A stretch of DNA of 64,000 nucleotides from Cranoglanis bouderius (taxonomy: Eukaryota; Chordata; Actinopteri; Siluriformes; Cranoglanididae), in assembly GCA_023630585.1 (NCBI GenBank), contig CM042562.1, positions 3,171,684 through 3,235,683 on the forward strand. The letters are read 5' to 3'. Position 1 is the first letter of the stretch. Every line of letters begins with the position of its first letter. The position numbers were made by a program, and so were the translations under genes. The notes beneath the pieces were generated by a model. That model ran no database searches, had not been told where the DNA came from, and saw only the letters and a list, made by a program, of their open reading frames with translations. Of the stretch, positions 12,401 through 22,829 are shown piece after piece.

Positions 12401-14559
12401 AACATGATTTCTATACATTATATTTTTTGCTATGCTTTGTCCATTACTGAAAGTAAAGAATGGGTTTGCACATAATTAATGACATTGCTTTATAGGGTAT
12501 ATTGTGAGTATAGTTAGTCAAATAGAGGTTGGCGTCTTCTCTGGCTTCCTCCTCTGTGCGTGTCAACAGCCTCATAGTCTGTCTCCTACCCAAAATGCTC
12601 CCACACACTCAACACATGGGCCCCCATTAAAATGCCAACAATAGAAAGGTTTAACTTATAGTTAGGTTTAATTTATATTGACTATTTATTAATATATTAA
12701 CTGAGGTTACTGAGAAAATTTTGCTCCTAGAAAAGTGCTACATTTTTTCTTCATTGTTTAGCAGCATTATTTGGCATTGTATTTGGCATATGTATAAGTA
12801 AAAAGTCCCCTCTGATTGTTCTGTTTTGCATTTCTGTTACTTGTTATTTCTTAATCAAAACTGCATGGTCCATTTGATTAACTTAATTAGTACTAACATA
12901 ATGAATATAACTGGCCTACCATTCACCCAGAAACTGAATACTTTAAGGAATGAGCCAAATTCAAATTGACTGGTGTGATTCCAGTAGCTCTCTGAGCACC
13001 AACGGTTGGAATTTGATCACCCAAAGGCATCTCTGGGCGACATTGCGCTGAGCAGATTTTTCCAGACCGAGCCCTATCTAGTTGAATGTCTCCTCCTTAT
13101 GCACTGTTGCTATTGTTGTTATCAGTGTGAGAGCGTGTGTGACATTAGTCAACTTCCCCTTCTCCATTCAGGCAAGCAGAGAACCCTCAATGGATTCATA
13201 GGCACTGAACCTTAATTGGAATAATAGTGGTGGTATATCTAAATGAGCACAGCACAGCCATGTGGGCCTCTGTTTATGTCTGCGGTGCAGGGTAAATTGG
13301 CTGTCATTTATCACGGCTCGTGTTTGTTGTAGAACGCAGCTCAGAAGCAGATCTTATCTCTCCAGACTGGGCCATTCACTGACTGCTGGTACTTACTACA
13401 AAACAGCCACCCCAACAGTTACACAACATCCTCCATATATGTTATACTGTACAAGCCATTGGCAAACCTGACATGTTATAGACTCCCTGCAGCTCACTGG
13501 TCTCCTGGAGGAAGGGGTGGAATCATATCAGGCTTGAGTGATAAGCTCCTTTATCGAAGATCATACACACATTTCAAACACATTTTGCACAATTATAAAA
13601 GCAATTATAGATATTCACATGGGAAACTCTATAGTCCTTATCAACAGGAAATGTATCCACCTCACGCCATGGAGTGTGCCAAAGCCAAGCACTGAGGTCA
13701 TAGCCTGCATATCTGGGCTTACACTCAGTATACTCCATTCATCAATCCCTAAATAACTAACTTGTCCCTTTTGGAGTACAAAAATAACAGAGTATATTAG
13801 CATATTAAGAACATACTAGATCCTGTCCTGTAGGTTGCATATGTCAGGCCATTCTTGGAGCTGTCAGTCACAAGCCCTGGTCATGATGAGCACCCATATA
13901 GTGTGTTTTATCAACGAACCACATTCTCCAGCAGTGAGACACATAGACTTGGGGAGATCTTTTTCAATGATCCTAGGTTATAACAATGCTCATACCACTC
14001 ACTGCTGGAACATACACACAGCAGAGAACTCAATAAAAGTGTGGGAAAATGAAGAGACTTTTTCTGTGTTTGTTCAAAACTTCTACATAGCATTATGTTC
14101 CTCCTTGTTCTCCTTGAAAAGCAGACTAGACCTCTTTCCTTGCTTCTCGATATTTTCATCATAATGGAAAGATCCTCTCATATCATCATGGGACAAAAAA
14201 ACAACAGGATCAAATCTCATGTGAAGAGCAGAGAACGGCGCAGAATCACCATGATACTCAATTTTGGATTTAAAATAGCAATACCAGGTGTTGTCGCTGG
14301 ATTCTTGTCTGAGTATTATTGTCTTAGGCTCTCCCCTAAAGACATGCACAAAATGTTTGCTATAACAGTTATAGTTATAATAGCTATTTAAACTATAAAT
14401 AGTACTCTTCAAGGGGTGAGCACAGTCACAGAGGAGTGTGCATGTACCATTAAACAGCATAAAAAAATAGTTTATGATTGCTGTTTTGAACACCAATATT
14501 TTATCATGCTTCTTCAAAATTAAAAATATAAACATAAAAATTATGATTCATTTGTGATG
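9409..14559. other. Intergenic DNA, possible conserved non-coding blocks
   Basis: About 5 kb without a recognisable gene. Short frames on both strands lack family motifs and paired splice sites. Stretches at about 10270-10520 and 13000-13420 have balanced composition, no repeat character and runs such as TTGCAAACTTTAATATATGC. They read like conserved non-coding DNA, which only alignment can show. The rest is AT-rich and unremarkable. Confidence 0.45.
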
Positions 14560-14818
14560 CCAATTGGAAAGAAATCTCATTTTCAGGTTACTCAACTCCA
14601 CACATTTCAGGTTACCATACATTTCTTTTGGCAAGTCAATTAGGGCCTCTGCTTGGTCACATCAAAGGTCATTTTAAGACAATCAATTAGAAGATTGATT
14701 TAATAACTTTTAGAAGCTTCTGATTAGCCAATTATCATAATTAGGAGTTAATTAGGAGTGCACCTATGGCTGTAAATGGGCCAGCCTTTAGAGCCAGTGA
14801 CTTTTTGCCTTTGGTACC

Positions 14819-14845
14819 ATGGGAAAATCCAAAGAACTGAGCCAA
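14819..14845 (+). pseudogene. Tc1 transposase, N-terminal stub
   Basis: The stub encodes MGKSKELSQ, the standard beginning of Sleeping Beauty-like Tc1 transposases. It is cut off by the Gypsy LTR, and the frame that continues into the LTR is spurious. The rest of the gene lies at 21897-22600. Confidence 0.85.
14841..14845. repeat. Gypsy target-site duplication, left copy
   Basis: GCCAA here and again at 21897-21901 flank the two LTRs. Removing one copy plus the element restores the continuity of the Tc1 transposase codons, which confirms the 5-bp duplication. Confidence 0.85.
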
Positions 14846-15234
14846 TTTAATGAACTCGCATCAGAGGCTGGGTTAGAATCCATATTGCAGAAGCATTTAA
14901 TGAACAGAACTAAAACAGCAGGCGTAGTCAAAGGAACAGGCAGTGGTCAAAAAACAAGCATACAATCTGGCGGGAAACAAAACAAAGGGAGTAACACAGA
15001 AACGTAAATCCAAAAGCAGGCAGAAGGTCATAACATGAAACACAGCAAGAACACACTAGTAAGATGGCTCAGTATGGCAGGAGAACTGATAATACTTCAC
15101 ACTGGATATTTAGAAGCATGAGGCTTATAAAGCTACAAACAGGAAGTGCAATGGAGTGAGTGGAGTAGGGTCAATATTTGGGAGAGGGCTCCCTCTGGTG
15201 GTGGGATGAGTGATTCTCTGATTGTGGCCTTACA
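14846..15234 (-). repeat. Gypsy 3' LTR
   Basis: Direct repeat of 21503-21896. On the minus strand it starts TGTAAGGCCACAATC. The terminal CTACA of the 5' LTR has become TTAAA here. The internal side, read on the minus strand, is a purine-leaning GTAGGGAGGTGTATTC that may be the polypurine tract. A 6-base gap relative to the other LTR lies near 14924. Confidence 0.9.
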
Positions 15235-15316
15235 GAATACACCTCCCTACGAACACCTCCCATGTTCTTCTCCTAGGGTGTCCCCTTGGTCTAGGTGCTG
15301 GGCGATTGGGGTGCGT

Positions 15317-15505
15317 TCATTGGAACTCGTGGATCAGCGAGGGGTCTAGGATGTCTCTGGCGGCTACCCATGATCTCTCCTCTGGTCCGTATCCCTCCCA
15401 GTCTACCAAATATTGCACCTGGCTTCCTCTCCTTCTTGAGTCTAGGATTTCCTTGACCAGGTATGCTGGTGCTCCGTCAATCTCCAGCGGCAGTGGAGGT
15501 TCCAT
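15317..15505 (-). pseudogene. Gypsy integrase C-terminus: chromodomain
   Basis: The frame ends in a chromodomain with YLVKEILDSRRRG, VQYLVDWEGYGPEERSW and DPSLIHEF. These are the chromo signature and aromatic residues (Y, W, W-E-G-Y) that define chromovirus integrases. In active elements the domain reads histone marks to guide integration. It is separated from the integrase core by stops and frame changes at 15506-15792. Confidence 0.9.
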
Positions 15506-15792
15506 TTACGAGGTTTCGGGGCCAGATGCAGGGTGGACTGGTTTTAGCAGTGACACATGAAAGAAAGGAGAGATGCGTTAGTTAGCAGGAAGTTCCAGCT
15601 TGTAGGTCACAGGATTCATTTGTCTTAAAATGAGAAATGGACCTACGTACCCGGGGCTGAGCTTCTTGCAGCATAGCTGCAGTCGAAGATCACTAGAATA
15701 TAGCCAGACTTTCTGGCCTGGCTGATAGTTGGTGTTGGGACATCTCCTTCAGTCAGCTTGAATTCGTTGAGCCTGGATGGCCCGTTGAAGCC

Positions 15793-16164
15793 TCACGTGA
15801 GCGCTGTTCCACACCCTCTCACTTCTCCTGACCCAATCGTCCACTGCTGGAACTGGTAGGGTTCACCTGACCAGGGAAATAGGTGTGGTTGGTAGCCCAG
15901 AACACATTGGAAGGTGGGGAGTCCTGTGGAGGAGTGGCTGAGGGAATTCTGGGCGTACTCAGCCCATGGAAGAAAGTCACTCCATTTCTCCTGCTCTTGG
16001 CTGCAGTAAGCTCTGAGGTAACGACCAATCTCTTGATTGAGTCTCTCCACCTGTCCGTTGGCCTGTGGGTGGTAGCCCGAAGTGAGGCTGATGTTAATAT
16101 CTAGTTGTTTGCAGAATTCTTGCCATACACGTGATGTAAATTTGGGGCCCCGGTCTGTCACAAT
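15793..16164 (-). pseudogene. Gypsy integrase catalytic core, second half
   Basis: The frame reads TDRGPKFTSRVWQEF, then SGYHPQANGQVERLNQEIG and FLPWAEYAQNS, the second Asp and the Glu (QVERLN) region of the retroviral-type integrase DDE core. It is continuous with the part upstream of the LINE (minus strand, 18419 and up): the LINE entered right before the IVTDRG codons. The frame is lost near 15830. Confidence 0.92.
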
Positions 16165-16181
16165 GTCTTCTGGTAATCCGT
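16165..16181. repeat. LINE target-site duplication, left copy
   Basis: The 17-base GTCTTCTGGTAATCCGT occurs here and again at 18402-18418, bracketing the RTE LINE inside the Gypsy integrase codons. Confidence 0.95.
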
Positions 16182-18401
16182 CTTCTTCTATTCCTTTCGG
16201 CTGTTCCCTTCAGGGGTCACCACAGCGAATCATCTGCCTCCATCTAGCCCTATCCCCTGCATCCTCTTCTCTCAGACCGACTACCTTCATGTCCTCCTTC
16301 ACTACATGCATAAACCTCCTCTTTGGTCTTCCTCTCGGCCTCCTGCCTGGCAGCTCTAACCTCAGCATCCTTTTACCGATATATTCACTCTCCCTCCTCT
16401 GGACATGTCCAAACCATCTCAGCCTGGCCTCTCTAACTTTGTCTCCAAAACATCTCACATGTGCTGTCCCTCTGATGTACTCATTCATGATCCTATCCAT
16501 CCTCGTCACTCCCAAAGAGAACCTCAACATCTTCAGCTCTGCTACCTCTAACTCTTCCTCCTGTCTTTTCCTCAGTGCAACTGTCTCCAAACATACAACA
16601 TCGCTGGTCTCACTACTGTCCTGTACACCTTTCCTTTCATTCTTGCTGGTACTCTTTTATCACACAACAGACCTGACACTTTTCTCCACCCATTCCAACC
16701 TGCCTGCACACGCTTCTTCACCTCTTTTCCACACTCCCCGTTGCTCTGGACTGTTGACCCTAAGTACTTAAAATCCTGCACCTTCTTTATCTCTTCTCCC
16801 TGTAACCTCACTGTTCCACTTGGATCCCTCTCATTCACACACATGTATTCTGTCTTGCTGCAACTAACCTTCATTCCTCTTCTCTCCGGAGCAAACCTCC
16901 ACCTCTCTAGAGTTTCCTCCACCTGCTCCCTGCTCTCACTACAGATCACAATGTCATCCGCAAACATCATAGTCCATGGAGATTCCTGTCTGACCTCATC
17001 TGTCAGCCTGTCCATCACCACCGCAAACAAGAAGGGGCTCAGAGCCGATCCTTGATGCAGTCCCACCTTCACCGTGAACTCCTCTGTCACACCTACCGCA
17101 CACCTTACCATTGTCCTACTGCTCTCATACATATCCTGCACCACTCTAACATACTTCTCTGCCACTCCAGACCTCCTCACACAATACCACAGCTCCTCTC
17201 TTGGCACCCTGTCATACGCTTTCTCTACATCTACAAAGACACAATGCAGCTCTTTCTGACCCTCTCTGTACTTCTCCATCAACATTCTCAAAGCAAATAT
17301 TGCATCTGTAGTGCTCTTTCTTGGCATGAAACCATACTGCTGCTCACAAATGCTCACTTCTCCCCTTAGCCTTGCTTCCACTACTCTTTCCCACAACTTC
17401 ATTGTATGGCTCATCAGCTTAATACCTCTGTAGTTTCCACAACTCTGCACATCTCCCTTGTTCTTAAAAATCAGCACCAAAACACTTCTCCTCCATTCCT
17501 CAGGCATCCTCTCACTCTCCAAGATCTCGTTGAACAACCTAGTTAAAAACTCTACTGCCATCTCTCCTAGACACTTCCATACCTCCACTGGTATGTCATC
17601 AGGACCAACCGTCTTTCCTCTCTGCATCCTCTTCAAAGCTCTCCTAACTTCACCCTTGCTAATCCTTTCTACTTCCTGCTCAACAATATTTGCCTCTACT
17701 ACTCTTCTCTCTCTGTCATTTTCTTCATTTATCAGTTCCTCAAAGTACTCCTTCCATCTTTCCCTCACCCTCCTGTCACCTGTCAACACATTTCCATCTC
17801 TATCTTTAATCACTCTAACCTGCTGCACATCCTTACCATCTCTATCCCTCTGCCTCGCCAACCGATACAAATCCCTCTCGCCTTCCTTACTATCTAACCT
17901 TGCATACATGTCCTCATAAGCTTTCTGTTTAGCCTTTGCCACCTCTATCTTAACCTCACGCTGCATCTCCCTATATTCCTGTCTACTTTCCTCAGTCCTC
18001 TCACTGTCCCACTTCTTCCTAGCTAACCTCTTCTTCTGGATAGTCTCCTGGACTTCCTCATTCCACCACCAAGTCTCCTTGTCTTCTTTCCTCCTTCCAG
18101 ATGACACACCTAGCACCTTCCTGCCTGTCTCCCTGATCACTTTGGCTGTAGTAGTCCAGTCATCTGGAAGCACCTCCTGCCCACCTAAAGCCTGTCTCAA
18201 CTCCTCCCTGAAAACCCCACAGCACTCTTCCTTTTCCAACTTCCACCACTTTGTCTTCTGCTCTGCCTTTGCTCTCTCCATCTTCCTCACCACCAGAGTC
18301 ATCTAACACACCACCATCCTATGCTGTCTAGCTACACTCTCTCCTACCACTACTTTGCAATCGCTAATCTCCATCAGATCACAGTGTCTACATAAGATAT
18401 A
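16182..18401 (-). mobile_element. 5'-truncated RTE-clade LINE
   Basis: The element is a 2.2-kb minus-strand non-LTR retrotransposon. Its 3' end (left) carries the standard fish RTE tail: GACCCCTGAAGGGAACAGCC then GAAAGGAATAGAAGAAGA, a short non-poly(A) repeat tail. A 17-bp target duplication flanks it. The apurinic endonuclease domain is absent, so it was 5'-truncated on insertion. Since it disrupts the Gypsy integrase, it is younger than that element. Confidence 0.95.
16210..18302 (-). pseudogene. RTE reverse transcriptase, truncated and frameshifted
   Basis: The main frame (576 codons, 18302-16572) holds the linker and the reverse transcriptase. Visible motifs are GKTVGPDDIPVEVWK, FVDVEKAYDRVPREELW (first catalytic Asp), GLHQGSALSPFLFAVVMD and MMFADDIVICSES (catalytic Asp pair). 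Near 16590 the frame shifts; the second frame (16590-16210) carries the C-terminal RTE signature RLRWFGHVQRRESEYIGKR and GRRPRGRPKRRF. The Met at 18302 is not the native start, since the endonuclease domain upstream is missing. The frame is well kept except for that one shift. Confidence 0.93.
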
Positions 18402-18418
18402 GTCTTCTGGTAATCCGT
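18402..18418. repeat. LINE target-site duplication, right copy
   Basis: Second copy of GTCTTCTGGTAATCCGT. On the minus strand it encodes part of the Gypsy integrase stretch YGLPED. Confidence 0.95.
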
Positions 18419-20175
18419 AAGTTCTGAAAATGACCGGTGGTGGTTTCCATGGCTGTGGGAAGACCTCTAAGGGGGACCAGATGACATGATTTTGAAAATC
18501 TGTTTATAATCACCAATACAGTTGTGTACCCATTGGAGTTAGGGAGATCTGTGATAAAATCCATAGATAGATGGGACCAGGGTCTTTGAGGAATGGGGAG
18601 GGATTCCTGTAGTCCAGCGGGGAGTTCTCGGGATTTTTTTGACTGTGCACAGCTGGAGCAATGCTTGACAAAGTTAATAACATCTTGAATTAGACTTGGC
18701 CACCAGAATGAATTACGTACTAGCATGATAGTGCGTCGGATACCTTGGTGTCCCGTGCTGAGTGATGTATGAACCCATTGGGTAATGTGGCGTCTGAGCT
18801 TACCTGGTACATACTGTTTGGTAGGAGGGCATGTTGGTGGGGCCGGCTCTGTTAGTTGTTCCCATTGGATCTCTTCCATGATGTCCCATCGGATGGGGGC
18901 GATGATGACTGATGGTGGAAGGATGGAGACTTGTCGATCAGGGGTGTGTGGACGGTCATACCACCCTGACAGGGTGTCTGCTTTGCTATTTTTGCTGCCT
19001 GGCCGATATGCGACTGTGAACTGAAATCTCGTAAAGAACAATGACCATCGTGCTTGTCTTGGATTCAGGTGTTTAGCACTCTTAATGTATTCTAGATTTT
19101 TGTGGTCTGTTATTACCTGGAATGGGTGGGCTGCCCCTTCTAGCCAGTGTCTCCACTCTTCTAGTGCCGCTTTGTTGGAGAGAAGCTCCTTGTTGCCCAC
19201 ATCATAATTCTGTTCTGCGGTGGGTAGTTTTCTGGAAAAGAAAGCACATGGATATATTCTACTCGGGGTGCTGTGCCTTTGTGAGAGGACAGCTCCTATT
19301 CCACGGTCAGAAGCTTCCACTTCTATTATGAATGGGAGATTAGGGTCAGGATCTTGAAGAATGGGAGCTATGGTGAATTTAGTCTTCAATGTTTGAAATG
19401 CTGTTTGTGCTGAGTCAGTCCATTGTAATTTCTTGGATTTACCTTTCAGGAGGGAAGTTAGCGGGGTTGCAGTGATACTGTAATGTCTGATGAACCGTCT
19501 GTAAAAGTTGGCAAAGCCTAGGAATCTTTGTAGTTCTTTGATAGTAGTGGGCCTTGGCCAAGCTGTGACTGCCTTGACCTTGGACATGTCCATCTCCACC
19601 CCTTGGTGACTAATCCTGTATCCTAGGAAAATCATGCTGGTGGTGTGAAATTCACGTTTCTCGGCTTTAACGTACAGGTAGTTCTCTTGGAGGCGAGCCA
19701 GGACTGTTTTCACATGTAGAATGTGTTGTGCTATGGTTTGGGAGTAGATCAGGATATCGTCTATGTAGGCGATGACATACTGGTTCAGGAGGTCACAGAA
19801 GATTTCGTTTATGAATGACTGGAACACTGCTGGTGAATTAGCCAGGCCATATGGCATGACCTGGTATTCGTAGTGCCCCCTTGTGGTGAGAAAGGCTGTC
19901 TTCCACTCATCTCCTTCTCTGATTCGTATGAGGTTGTATGCACTTCTGAGGTCTAATTTGGTGAAAATTCAAGCATCCCATAGTTGTTCCAGGGCTGAGG
20001 GAACTAATGGTAGTGGGTATCTGTACTTGACAGTCACTGAATTGAGGCCACGATAGTCAGTGCAAGGTCTGAGGCTGCCATCTTTTTTCTCCACAAAGAA
20101 GAATCCTGATGCAGTCGGGGATGTGGATGGATGTATGAGGCCTGAAGTCAATGCCTCTCCGATGTAGTTTTCCAT
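18419..20175 (-). pseudogene. Gypsy pol: reverse transcriptase, RNase H, integrase N-terminal half
   Basis: The minus-strand frame begins in the reverse transcriptase (FFFVEKKDGSLRPCTDYRGL). After an in-frame TGA at 19966-19968 it continues with MPYGLANSPAVFQ, the catalytic YIDDILIYS, the thumb, and RNase H (FIIEVEASDRGIGAVLSQ with ITDHKNLEYI). The integrase zinc finger region follows (HTSLSTGHQGIRRT, then CSSCAQSK) and the start of the catalytic core (MDFITDLP). The family normally has Asp where EVEASD reads EASD, so the RNase H motif is retained. A frameshift precedes the codons for FRTYGLPED. Together with 15793-16164 and 15317-15505 this was one polyprotein. Confidence 0.93.
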
Positions 20176-20799
20176 AGCTTGGTCTCAGGACGTGATAATG
20201 GGTATACTTTGCTTTTTGCGGGAGCTGTATTGGGCAGGAGTTTGATGGCGCAGTCCCAAGGATGGTGAGGGGTAAGTTGGGTTGCTTTGGTTTTGTTAAA
20301 AACTTCTGCGAACTCGGCATATTCTTCTGGAATCCTGGTTGGGGCTTTAACCTTGGGGCGTTCAGTGCTGGTGGAGAGACACGGCAGAGTGGTTTCAGGC
20401 TGAAAGCAGTGTTGTTGACAATGACATGACCACTAGATGAGTTCACCTTGTGCCCAGTAAATGTTGGGATCATGTGCCATTAACTATGGGTGACCCAGGA
20501 TGACTTGGTTCTTCGGGGAGGAGATAACATATAGTGAAAATTTCTCTGTGTGGAATAAGCCTATTTGTATGGTTAGGGGTATGGTCTGTTGTGTAATGCC
20601 CGTTCCTATAGGTTCATTATTGATGGTTATGTTAATGGGTGGTGTGCATGGTACAGTAGGTATTCTGAGTTCAGTAATGAGTTCCTAATGGATTAGGTTT
20701 ATGGCCGCCCTGGAGTCCACAAACATTGAAACAGAGTGCAAACTTTTGTTAACGTCAATTGTTAGTGGTAACTTGAAACTTTGCCTGAATGGGAAAAGA
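20176..20799 (-). pseudogene. Gypsy protease and linker to reverse transcriptase, broken
   Basis: The frame from gag continues to a retropepsin-like motif VDSRAAINLIH at about 20690-20720. Gypsy proteases have D-S-G at this place; here Gly is Arg, so the active site is damaged. The frame stops near 20685, and the protease remainder up to 20176 is scattered over other frames (for example 20057-20473). Confidence 0.75.
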
Positions 20800-21486
20800 G
20801 AAATCTTCTCACTCACCTCCTGGTGGGAGGTCTTGGTTTTAGTGGGGCACGCTGCACATTGGTGACCTGATTGTCCACAATAAAAACATAATCTTTCGCA
20901 CTGACGTTGGTGGCGTTCTTCTGGTGACACCCTGGTATATCCAACTTTCATGGGTTCTGGAGTTGAATGCCTGGATAAGGCATTCGGTAGTAAAGCGGCT
21001 TGAGACACTGCCGACTGAGGATTATTTCTAATGAGGTTGTCTAATTTGACTGCCATGGAGGTATACTGTGATAAAATGGTTGTTTCATCTCGGCATGCTA
21101 GTTCTGCTTGTAAATTGTTATTAAGCCCTTCACGGAAGACTGATTTCAAAGCAGTCTCATTCAGCAGCTGAGTGTTTACCCTGACATAAGTGTAACAGTT
21201 GCACCGAAACATCTTGTCCCCCCCGCTGGATATTCAAACACTTCTTTGATCTTTTTAGTGAAGTAATCAAATGAGCTCTGTACCTGAGTGTCTGTGTCCC
21301 AGACAGCTGAGGCCCAATCCAGGTCTTTCCCAGTGAGTCAGCTCTGGTAGGTGGGAGAGACTGGATGTAATGAGTTAAATGTTCATTGGCAAGACACAGG
21401 TTGGCGAGTTGAGTTTGGAGTCCTTGCAAAACTCCACTCTGGAAGTCAAAGGCAGCTTGAAGCTGTGCTACTTCTGCTGGATTCAT
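20800..21486 (-). pseudogene. Gypsy gag, frameshifted
   Basis: The gag start is best placed at ATG 21486 (MNPAEVAQLQAAFDFQ), typical of fish Gypsy gag. The matrix/capsid-like part breaks in the 21160-21300 region, and the second frame (from 21212 down) carries TALKSVFREGLNN. It ends with a nucleocapsid zinc knuckle, CFYCGQSGHQCAAC, fitting C-x2-C-x4-H-x4-C. The open frame also runs back into the LTR to another Met at 21540. Confidence 0.85.
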
Positions 21487-21491
21487 TTCAG

Positions 21492-21501
21492 GCGAAGTAT
21501 T
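21492..21501 (-). promoter_or_regulatory. Putative self-priming site of the Gypsy element
   Basis: GCGAAGTATT (plus strand) lies one base inside the 5' LTR boundary. Its perfect reverse complement AATACTTCGC is at 21753-21762 within the LTR, at the predicted 5' end of the transcript. Tf1/sushi elements prime minus-strand DNA synthesis from their own RNA 5' end in this way. The match and position are seen; the mechanism is inferred from that group. Confidence 0.7.
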
Positions 21502-21502
21502 C

Positions 21503-21896
21503 TGTAGTGAACTCGCATTGGAGGCTGGGTTAGAATCCATATTGCAGAAACATTTAATGAACAGAACTAAAACGGCAGGCAAAGGCGTGGTCAAAGGAAC
21601 AGGCAGTGGCCAAAAAACAAGCAGAAAATCCGGCGGCAACAAAACAAAGGGAGTAACACAGAAACGTAAATCCAAAAGCAGGCAGAAGGTCTTAACATGA
21701 AACATGGCAAGAATACACTAGTAAGACGACTCAGTATGACAGGAGAACTGATAATACTTCGCACTGGATATTTAGAAGCATGAGGCTTATACAGCTACAA
21801 ACAGGAAGTGCAATGGAGTGAGTGGAGTAGGGTCGATATTCAGTGGACGGCTCCCTCTGGTGGTAGGACAAGTGATTCTCTGATTGTGGCCTTACA
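21503..21896 (-). repeat. Gypsy 5' LTR
   Basis: Direct repeat of 14846-15234, 394 bp, TG...CA. On the minus strand a TATAAG box (21791-21786) lies about 28 bases before the self-priming complement, so transcription probably starts near 21763-21765. It is flanked on the right by GCCAA, the target duplication. Confidence 0.9.
21786..21791 (-). promoter_or_regulatory. LTR TATA box
   Basis: TATAAG on the minus strand within GTATAAGCC. The same position in the 3' LTR reads TTATAAGCC. Its spacing to the predicted RNA start (about 28 bases) is standard for RNA polymerase II. Confidence 0.55.
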
Positions 21897-22600
21897 GCCA
21901 AGACCTCGGAAAAAAAAATTGCAGACCTCCACAACTCTGGTTCCTCAGGAGCAATTTTCAAACAACTGAAGGTACCATGAGCACCTAAACAAACAGTTGT
22001 ATGCAAATATAAAAATGTTGGGACCACACAGATACTTGTTCAGGAAAGAAGCACAAATTAACTGCCAAGAAAGAACAAACTTTGGTCAGAAAGGCTCAAC
22101 TGAACCACAAGACAACAACAACTGAACTGGTGAAGGAGTTGGAGGCATCAGGTACCAAAGTACTGTATGTACGCCCAGCATTAAGAGAATCCTACATCAC
22201 CATGAAGCCATTGAACCCTAGAAGCCCCTACTCCAGGACAGGCATAAAAAAACAGAATGAAGCATGCAGGTGATCACCAGCCTTTTGGAGGTGTGCTCTG
22301 ATCAGATAAAACATGAATTGAACTGTTTGGCAATAATGATCAATGCAGTGTAATACAAAGGCTTCAGGCATTGAATACAAAGAACACCATTCCAACTGAG
22401 AAGCCTGAGTGTGGCAGCATCACTTTGTGTGTGTTTTTTGTTGGAAAAAGGACTGGTGCACTTCTGAAAATAGATGGAATGATGAGGAAGGAGGATTATA
22501 GAGAAATTCTGAAGCAACACCTCAAGACATTGCAACTGGGTCTTCCAGCAGGACAATGACCCATGCAACCCCAAGTGTTTAATTCAAGTTCAAGTAATTA
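21897..22600 (+). pseudogene. Sleeping Beauty-like Tc1 transposase, remainder
   Basis: It continues the stub at 14819. GCCAAGACCTCGG then AAATTGCAGACCTCCACAA is the paired-like DNA-binding domain start, followed by AGCAATTTTCAAACAACTGA and, near 22410, the GTGGCAGCATCA region. GGAATGATGAGGAAGGAGGA and CAGCAGGACAATGACCCATG follow; the latter holds the second catalytic Asp (QQDNDP). Numerous stops and indels and loss of the Glu region show a dead fragment. Confidence 0.85.
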
Positions 22601-22829
22601 AATGCAACCAAATACTAACAAGACATATTTAAAATTTTGACCCACTGAAAATCTGATATAGTAAATAAAAACATTATTAAAAAAAAACTGTTTTAGCTAT
22701 TATTTTGAAATGATTATTGAAATATAGAATATATTGAAATAAAGTAGATACCCTAATAGACTTAACACAGGGAATGTATAGTGACATAAAATGTGTGAGG
22801 TTGTGAAAAATTGAGTTTGAATGTCTTGA

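Larger units (their letters stand above)
14846..21896 (-). mobile_element. Gypsy (Ty3) chromovirus LTR retrotransposon, degraded, with LINE insertion
   Basis: The element is on the minus strand. Two LTRs of about 390 bp (TG...CA ends) enclose gag, protease, reverse transcriptase, RNase H, integrase and a C-terminal chromodomain, in the order of Ty3/Gypsy chromoviruses. About 30 differences between the LTRs by eye, several stops and frameshifts, and a 2.2-kb LINE insertion show an old dead copy. No tRNA-type primer site (TGG) follows the 5' LTR; a self-priming signature is seen instead, as in the Tf1/sushi group. It sits in the Tc1 relic with a GCCAA duplication. Confidence 0.95.

Noticed and set aside
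14819..15007. 62-codon plus-strand ORF beginning MGKSKELSQ
   Set aside because: Only the first nine codons are Tc1 transposase; the rest is a chance read-through of the Gypsy 3' LTR.
16082..18306. Long plus-strand frames in 16082-18306
   Set aside because: They are the antisense of the RTE reverse transcriptase; the minus strand carries all the catalytic motifs.
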